Assembly: GCA_016191895.1 (NCBI GenBank)
Contig: JACPVD010000305.1
Coordinates: 1-8,742 of the forward strand
DNA: 8,742 nt
Origin: Chloroflexota bacterium
GTDB taxonomy: Bacteria > Chloroflexota > Anaerolineae > Anaerolineales > Villigracilaceae
Reading direction: 5' to 3'
In this document: piece by piece, positions 4,854-8,742 of the stretch
How the letters are laid out: each line of letters begins with the position of its first letter
Numbering within the stretch: position 1 is the first letter of the stretch
Translations under genes and position numbers: made by a program
The notes under the pieces: generated by a model
Databases searched by the model: none
Told to the model about the DNA's origin: nothing
What the model saw: the letters and a program-made list of their open reading frames with translations, nothing else

Positions 4854-6002
4854 TTATCCTGCCAGCACATGCCTCGAAATGACCAGACGGTTGATCTCGC
4901 TTGTCCCTTCGCCGATGGTCATCAGCCTAGCGTCGCGGTACATGCGTTCGACGTTGTATTCGCGGCTGTAACCATACCCGCCGTGGATCTGGATCGCGTC
5001 ATAGATCACGCGCTCCGCCATTTCGGTGGCGTATAGTTTTGCGATGGCGGCTTCCTTGCTGTAGGGACGTCCCTGATCCTTGAGCCAGGCGGCTTTGTAG
5101 CAGTACGTCCGCGCCAGTTCGATCTCCACTTCCATGTTGGCGATCTTGAATTGGATCGCCTGAAAATCTGCCAGCGACTGGTTGAACGCCTTGCGTTCCT
5201 TTGCGTAGGAAATCGCCGCTTCCATCGCGCCGCGCGCCAGACCGAGCGAGATCGCCCCAATGCTGATGCGACCGGCATCCAGCGTGGAGAGTGTCTGCTG
5301 CAAGCCGCGCCCTTCGGGACCGATCAAGTTCCCCAGCGGCACGCGCACGTTGTCGTAGGAAACGGCATGAGTGGGGGAGCCGCGCAAACCCATCTTCTTT
5401 TCGGCGGGGTGAATGGTGAGACCTTTTGAATCGGTGGAGACAAGGATCATACTCAACGACTTCGAACCGCCTTTGGGGTCGGTGCGGACAAGGGTGATGA
5501 TGTACTCCGCGATGCTGGCGTTGGTGTTCCACATCTTCGCGCCGTTGATGACCCACTCGCTGCCGTCCTTTTCGGCGCGGGTGGTCACGCCGCCCTGAAT
5601 GTCGGAACCGGCTCCGGGTTCGGTGAGAGCCAACGCCCCGAGTTTGTTCCTGCCGCTGGCAACGATGGGCAGCCATTTCTTCTTCAACTCTTCGCTGCCG
5701 TAGAGAGCGATCGGCGCGGTACCCAGCCCGTTATGCGCGGTGAACGCCAGGGCCGTCGAGCCGCAGCCCCAGCCGAGTTCCTCCATGGCGATGACGTTCG
5801 AGATCATATCCACGTTCGAGCCGCCGTACTCCTCGGGGATGCTCATGCCGGTCAGTCCCACTGGTCCCGCCTTGCGAAACGCCTCCCAGTTGAATTCCTC
5901 TTTTTCATCCACTTCGCGGGCTTTGGGTCTTAACTCCTTTTCCGCATATTCATGGACGATCTTCTTCCATATCTTTTGTTCTTCATTCAGGTCGAAATCC
6001 AT
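4854..6002 (-). CDS. Acyl-CoA dehydrogenase (second, distinct paralogue)
   Basis: FAD-dependent acyl-CoA to enoyl-CoA oxidation, cytoplasmic, with ETF as the expected electron acceptor. The 382 residues are full length. Motifs are IPEEYGGSN (55-63), LALTEPGAGSDIQ (124-136), LDAGRISIGAISLGLARGAME (241-261), KERKAFNQ (268-275), QIHGGYGYSREY (338-349) and GEGTSEINRL (364-373). E365 is at the catalytic-base position. It is clearly divergent from the paralogue at 585-1754 (different N-terminus, GEGTSEI against YEGTSEI), so it probably has a different acyl preference. ATG at 6002 is supported by GAGGAG 5 bases upstream. That site is made of the last two codons of the preceding small ORF, whose stop is only 2 bases away. 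It is the last gene of a minus-strand operon with a YwiC-like membrane protein and the small ORF. Confidence 0.96.
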   Translation of the reverse strand: MDFDLNEEQKIWKKIVHEYAEKELRPKAREVDEKEEFNWEAFRKAGPVGLTGMSIPEEYGGSNVDMISNVIAMEELGWGCGSTALAFTAHNGLGTAPIALYGSEELKKKWLPIVASGRNKLGALALTEPGAGSDIQGGVTTRAEKDGSEWVINGAKMWNTNASIAEYIITLVRTDPKGGSKSLSMILVSTDSKGLTIHPAEKKMGLRGSPTHAVSYDNVRVPLGNLIGPEGRGLQQTLSTLDAGRISIGAISLGLARGAMEAAISYAKERKAFNQSLADFQAIQFKIANMEVEIELARTYCYKAAWLKDQGRPYSKEAAIAKLYATEMAERVIYDAIQIHGGYGYSREYNVERMYRDARLMTIGEGTSEINRLVISRHVLAG

Positions 6003-6004
6003 TA

Positions 6005-6103
6005 TTACTCCTCGTTGAATTTTTCAAAAAGAATTTTTGCCTGTTTTATTTTTTCTCCGGGTACAAAGACCCGCACCAGCCATTCGTATTTCATTTTATC
6101 CAT
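6005..6103 (-). CDS. Small 32-residue protein, translationally coupled
   Basis: Thirty-two codons starting with ATG at 6103 and ending TAA at 6005-6007. The start shares one base with the stop of the YwiC-like gene (TGATG), and the end supplies the GAGGAG ribosome binding site of the acyl-CoA dehydrogenase 2 bases later. The protein is highly charged, beginning MDKMKYEWLVRVF, then VPGEK, a lysine-rich helix-like stretch (about 17-29) and an acidic end (NEE). There is no signal peptide, and the short hydrophobic run (WLVRVFV) is too small to span a membrane. A second in-frame ATG at codon 4 could be the true start. The same frame stays open for 131 codons upstream, but that part is a shadow of the YwiC-like gene. 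I do not recognise a family. The junction structure is the argument for translation; function is unknown. Confidence 0.6.
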   Translation of the reverse strand: MDKMKYEWLVRVFVPGEKIKQAKILFEKFNEE

Positions 6104-6933
6104 CACGCGCCCCAGCAAATTATAAAAAATACCGTCCACATTATACTGACGATTAATTGGCGGACGCCGATGCGGGTCGGCTTCCAGCCCACGGCGGGCT
6201 TGAAAATACCCCACAGCGTTTCGAGCCACTGGATCAGAAACGGGATGAAGACGAAGGTTGGGATGAGGGCTGCCCAGCCCAGCATGATGGTCAACCCCAG
6301 GTTGAAGGATGTGTACAACAAAGCCCGCCTGCCCAGACGGAGCCAATCGCTTCTTCCCTGACCTCGCGCCTGCTCCGGCGATATGTCCCTTTGACCCAGC
6401 CGGAGGTAGGCGTACACGATACTTGCCGCCGATTGAAGCCAGCAAAACAGCCACAACCACCAACCGGCTGGATGATACTGCCCGATACCGACCCAATACG
6501 CCGCTGGCACGGTCAGCGCGAGGACGCCCGTGGCGATGACTTCAACGCCCGCCTGCCTGCGCTCGGCGCGTTTGCTCACCAGCCACAAATGCCAGGCAAA
6601 GACGGGTATCCCTGGCGCGGCGAGATAGAGGACGTAGCCGAAGCCTTCGAGGATAAGCCCGGTCAATGCCAGGGCTGAGATTAAGCCATAGATCAGAGTC
6701 CAGAACCGGGCGGCGGGAAGATCCGCAGCGGAGCGCCGTCTGCTCAGGGATTTGACCGCCACCGTCAGCGGCTGGCGAATCAAGAAGGCAGACATCGCCG
6801 CGATGAACAGGTTGAACGCGGCGTAATTGAAATTGCCGCCCGCAAAGAAGCCGACCAGCAGAGGGCTGAAAATAAAGACCCATGAGCCGTGATCCTGCGG
6901 CAGGGCGATCTGACGTTTGAAATAATTTCGCAT
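6103..6933 (-). CDS. YwiC-like polytopic membrane protein
   Basis: A 276-residue integral membrane protein. The N-terminal LPQDHGSW (11-18) followed by a hydrophobic segment with PLLVGFFAG (24-32) is the signature of the YwiC-like family, normally PKEHGAW. Other hydrophobic segments lie at about 36-52, 78-96, 99-119, 134-150, 157-175, 205-222, 224-240 and 256-274. A basic loop lies at 61-69 (KSLSRRRSA), and a conserved-looking SIVYAYLRLG (171-180) and KPTRIGVRQL (251-260) are visible. Family function is not established. ATG at 6933 is preferred over one 96 bases upstream, since the family begins close to the HGxW motif and the extra residues look random; neither start has a strong ribosome binding site. 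The stop overlaps the start of the 32-residue ORF (TGATG), and the acyl-CoA dehydrogenase follows, so all three are probably one transcript. Confidence 0.82.
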   Translation of the reverse strand: MRNYFKRQIALPQDHGSWVFIFSPLLVGFFAGGNFNYAAFNLFIAAMSAFLIRQPLTVAVKSLSRRRSAADLPAARFWTLIYGLISALALTGLILEGFGYVLYLAAPGIPVFAWHLWLVSKRAERRQAGVEVIATGVLALTVPAAYWVGIGQYHPAGWWLWLFCWLQSAASIVYAYLRLGQRDISPEQARGQGRSDWLRLGRRALLYTSFNLGLTIMLGWAALIPTFVFIPFLIQWLETLWGIFKPAVGWKPTRIGVRQLIVSIMWTVFFIICWGA

Positions 6934-6974
6934 CGCCGCAAGGATACAGGAAAAAGATGCCGCACGCAAGTGGG

Positions 6975-6980
6975 TATAAT
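6975..6980 (+). promoter_or_regulatory. Possible -10 element for the cyclophilin gene
   Basis: A perfect TATAAT on the plus strand in the 171-base divergent gap between the YwiC-like gene (minus) and the cyclophilin gene (plus). No -35 resembling TTGACA occurs 16-18 bases upstream, so the call rests on the -10 alone. It would give a leader of about 118 bases. Apart from this I see nothing certain in 6934-7104. Confidence 0.3.
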
Positions 6981-7104
6981 TGACCTTATCGGTAACAAGG
7001 AAAACGTCCCGCAGGTTTGCGTTTTGCATTTGAGTCGCGTCAAAAAAACCTTCAGGACGGTGATTTCCGATGGAGCCTAATGAGAAAACACAGGAGAGAT
7101 TTGC

Positions 7105-7797
7105 ATGTCAAAAAAGAAACTGGTCAAGAAAAAAGAACAAGCCGTGACAATGGAGCGCTATATTCAATACGCCGCGGGTGGGGTGGTGCTGTTGGTGCTT
7201 GGGTTTTTTGCCTGGCAATATGCCCCGAAGCAGGGCGCGGTCGAACAGACTTCGCTGGTCTGCGAACAGTTTGCAGGCATCCGCGCCGCCGACCAGTACG
7301 AATCCGCGCCGCCGATGGCGGTGGATGCGAATACGAACTATTTTGCGAACTTCACCATGGAGAACGGCGGGACCTTCAAGGCGCAGCTTTACCCCGATAA
7401 GGCGCCGATCACGGTCAATAGTTTTGTCTTTCTATCCTGCCAGGGATTCTTCGAGGGTTTGACCTTTCACCGCGTGCTGGAAGGCTTCATGGCGCAGGGC
7501 GGCGACCCGACCGGCACGGGCATGGGCGGACCCGGCTACCAATTCGTCAACGAAGACAGCGACCTGGTCTTCGACAAGGCGGGCGTGCTGGCGATGGCGA
7601 ACTCGGGACGCGATACGAACGGAAGCCAGTTCTTCATCACCTTCGATACGCAGGATTTCCTGAACGGCAACTACACCATCTTCGGTCAGGTGGTCGAAGG
7701 CATGGATGTGGTGAATGGCATCACCCGCCGCGACCCGGACCAGGCTCCCGCGTTCGAGGGCGACAAGATCATTTCGATTGTGATCTCGGAAGAATAA
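7105..7797 (+). CDS. Membrane-anchored cyclophilin-type peptidyl-prolyl isomerase
   Basis: Catalyses cis-trans isomerisation of prolyl bonds during protein folding. The 230 residues divide into a short lysine-rich N-terminus (3-11), one transmembrane helix (about 20-39), a spacer (40-78) and a cyclophilin domain (79-230). The N-terminus-in basic pattern places the catalytic domain outside the cytoplasmic membrane. Motifs are LTFHRVLEGFMAQGGDPTGTG (119-139, with R123 at the catalytic arginine and F128, Q131 in the pocket), GGPGYQF (141-147), LAMANSGRDTNGSQFFI (162-178) and NYTIFGQV (189-196). F185 replaces the tryptophan of human cyclophilin A, as in many bacterial members. GGAGAG lies 6 bases before the ATG. 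The anchor without a cleavage site suggests a bound rather than free extracytoplasmic foldase. The next gene has nearly the same ribosome binding site (AGGAGAGAT). Confidence 0.95.
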   Translation: MSKKKLVKKKEQAVTMERYIQYAAGGVVLLVLGFFAWQYAPKQGAVEQTSLVCEQFAGIRAADQYESAPPMAVDANTNYFANFTMENGGTFKAQLYPDKAPITVNSFVFLSCQGFFEGLTFHRVLEGFMAQGGDPTGTGMGGPGYQFVNEDSDLVFDKAGVLAMANSGRDTNGSQFFITFDTQDFLNGNYTIFGQVVEGMDVVNGITRRDPDQAPAFEGDKIISIVISEE

Positions 7798-7817
7798 TAA
7801 AAACCCATAAGAGCTTA

Positions 7818-7896
7818 TTAACCACGAAGGACACGAAGTACATAAAGGGTGAGGGATTTCTTTTTTTCTTCGTGACCTTTGTGTACTTTGTGTTAA
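7818..7896. repeat. Long imperfect inverted repeat with nine-base periodicity
   Basis: The left arm (about 7818-7848) is built of three nine-base units, CCACGAAGG, ACACGAAGT and ACATAAAGG. The right arm (7868-7896) carries the degenerate reverse complement, with CTTCGTGAC, CTTTGTGTA and CTTTGTGTT, bounded by TTAA on both sides. A loop of about 19 bases holds a T-rich run (7858-7867). The arms pair over about 25 positions with several mismatches and G-U pairs. It fills most of the gap between the cyclophilin gene and the 78-residue gene and resembles the ACACGAAGG-type repeats seen between genes in many environmental bacteria. The T run lies in the loop, so it is not a standard terminator. Confidence 0.75.
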
Positions 7897-7911
7897 AAAA
7901 AGGAGAGATCC

Positions 7912-8148
7912 ATGCCCGAACGGACCTCACGCAATGAAACGCACGGGTGCATCGTGTGCGGAAAACTGCATCAACTCCTGGTTGTCTATGAAGCGGATGG
8001 GCGTTTGTTCGATTTCAAGGTGATGAGCGAGGGCGGGCGGAAGGCGGCGCACCCGACCCGTCCGCTGGCGGCGTGCGAAAAACATACAGCCGCCGAAGTG
8101 GAGGCGGCTGTAAAACGCGTGTATGGGGAGCGGGAGGAGGAGGATTGA
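7912..8148 (+). CDS. Small hypothetical protein with likely CxxC...CxxH metal site
   Basis: A 78-residue protein with GGAGAG 4 bases before its ATG. C13-I-V-C16 with H20 nearby, and C55-E-K-H58, form two half-sites that could bind one zinc ion. The middle (22-38) is a strand-rich stretch (LLVVYEADGRLFDFKVM), and the C-terminus (60-78) is a charged helix ending in REEED. There is no membrane segment or signal peptide, so it is probably cytoplasmic. I do not recognise the family; a zinc-ribbon-like fold is an inference from cysteine spacing. It follows the cyclophilin gene by 114 bases containing the inverted repeat, so cotranscription is possible but not shown. The gene to its right converges on it. 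Confidence 0.72.
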   Translation: MPERTSRNETHGCIVCGKLHQLLVVYEADGRLFDFKVMSEGGRKAAHPTRPLAACEKHTAAEVEAAVKRVYGEREEED

Positions 8149-8181
8149 TGGAAGGGAGTCTGACATCTCCTGATGTTGGGC

Positions 8182-8742
8182 TTATGCCTTCCAGTCGCTG
8201 AGTCTTTCGCCGAGTTTGGCGATGCGTTCGCGCAGGAGCACCGCGCCCACGCCGAGCATCAGCAGCGCGATCCCTGTGCAGCCGATCAGGAAGATCGTGC
8301 CGACGTCTTTCAAGGCGCTGTATGCCACGGTGACGACTCCCAGCGCGACAAAGCCGATGGGGAAGAAGGTTAGGCTGCGCGAGCGGATGACAATGCCGTA
8401 TACCAGGATGACCAGCGATTGAATGAAGAGCAGGAAGAAATAATTGAGGTCGTTCCTGTTGATCATTTCGATGTAGGTCGTTCCGAGCAGGACGAATTGC
8501 GAGAACATGCCCATGATGAATGTGCCGGTTTTGCCCTCGGCGCGGGTCAGCAGGTAGTGCTGAATCAAACCGAACAGGGCTGTGCCGATGGAGAAGAACT
8601 GCGGTTCGTCCACGTTTATTTCAAAGAGGATGATGAAGTACGCCAGCAGGTACAGCCCGTTTGCCGGGAATGCCAGCCAGGCGTTTCGTTTTGAGAATGC
8701 TTCGAACGCCCAGAGCGTGGCGGCGATTGCCACGGGAATGGA
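8182..8742 (-). CDS. Multi-pass membrane protein, C-terminal part (runs off right edge)
   Basis: The frame is open to the window edge and ends with TAA at 8182-8184, so 186 residues of a larger protein are visible. It consists almost wholly of hydrophobic segments separated by short loops. These include AFPANGLYLLAYFIILF, SIGTALFGLIQHYLL, GTFIMGMFSQFVLLG, LNYFFLLFIQSLVILVYG, FFPIGFVALGVVTVAY and a final IFLIGCTGIALLMLGVGAVL. A short cytoplasmic-type tail of charged residues (LRERIAKLGERLSDWKA) follows. A GTG near the edge (8733) could be mistaken for a start but lies within the open frame. I do not recognise a family; large conserved multi-helix membrane proteins with this kind of tail are common in Chloroflexota. 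No function is assigned. Confidence 0.75.
   Translation of the reverse strand, partial: SIPVAIAATLWAFEAFSKRNAWLAFPANGLYLLAYFIILFEINVDEPQFFSIGTALFGLIQHYLLTRAEGKTGTFIMGMFSQFVLLGTTYIEMINRNDLNYFFLLFIQSLVILVYGIVIRSRSLTFFPIGFVALGVVTVAYSALKDVGTIFLIGCTGIALLMLGVGAVLLRERIAKLGERLSDWKA

Noticed and set aside
6104..6496. Upstream part of the 163-codon frame ending at 6005
   Set aside because: It overlaps the YwiC-like gene in another frame on the same strand and its composition is that of a shadow; only the last 32 codons are supported.
6934..7029. Longer start for the YwiC-like protein (ATG at 7029)
   Set aside because: The extra 32 residues precede the family's usual N-terminal motif and look random; no ribosome binding site is seen there.
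8163..8176. Small inverted repeat ACATC/GATGT between convergent genes
   Set aside because: Only five pairs and no T tract; expected by chance.

Overview
The window looks like ordinary chromosome from an environmental, moderately GC-rich bacterium. The gene mix (two acyl-CoA dehydrogenases, a SLBB plus helix-hairpin-helix ComEA, a membrane-anchored cyclophilin, a YwiC-like membrane protein) and the nine-base-period intergenic repeat suggest Chloroflexota, probably Anaerolineae. That placement is inferred from gene style alone; there is no rRNA or other marker gene here. I see no tRNA, rRNA, CRISPR array, transposase or phage gene.

Layout. Positions 1754 to 1 (minus strand) carry an acyl-CoA dehydrogenase followed after 5 bases by a multi-pass membrane protein that runs off the left edge. 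A compact divergent regulatory region (about 1755-1986) holds back-to-back promoter elements and a strong intrinsic terminator in the leader of the rightward genes. Positions 1987-4710 (plus strand) form one tight five-gene cluster: SET-domain protein, CPBP-family membrane protein, GNAT acetyltransferase, ComEA, and class I methyltransferase. Joints are a 4-base overlap or gaps of 1 to 10 bases. Positions 4711-4853 separate convergent genes and hold two strong inverted repeats.

Positions 6933 to 4854 (minus strand) form a second operon: YwiC-like membrane protein, a 32-codon small ORF joined to it through a TGATG stop-start overlap, and a second acyl-CoA dehydrogenase whose ribosome binding site is formed by the last codons of the small ORF. 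Positions 7105-8148 (plus strand) carry a membrane-anchored cyclophilin-type prolyl isomerase, a long imperfect inverted repeat, and a 78-residue protein with a likely CxxC...CxxH metal site. A multi-pass membrane protein enters from the right edge on the minus strand (8742 to 8182).

Most genes are recognisable families. The observations most worth a second look are the small coupled ORF at 6005-6103, the promoter-leader-terminator unit at 1796-1931 (attenuator or small RNA), the CPBP protein lacking the first glutamate of its active-site motif, and the nested palindromic and periodic intergenic repeats. I found no convincing sign of a wholly new multi-gene system.
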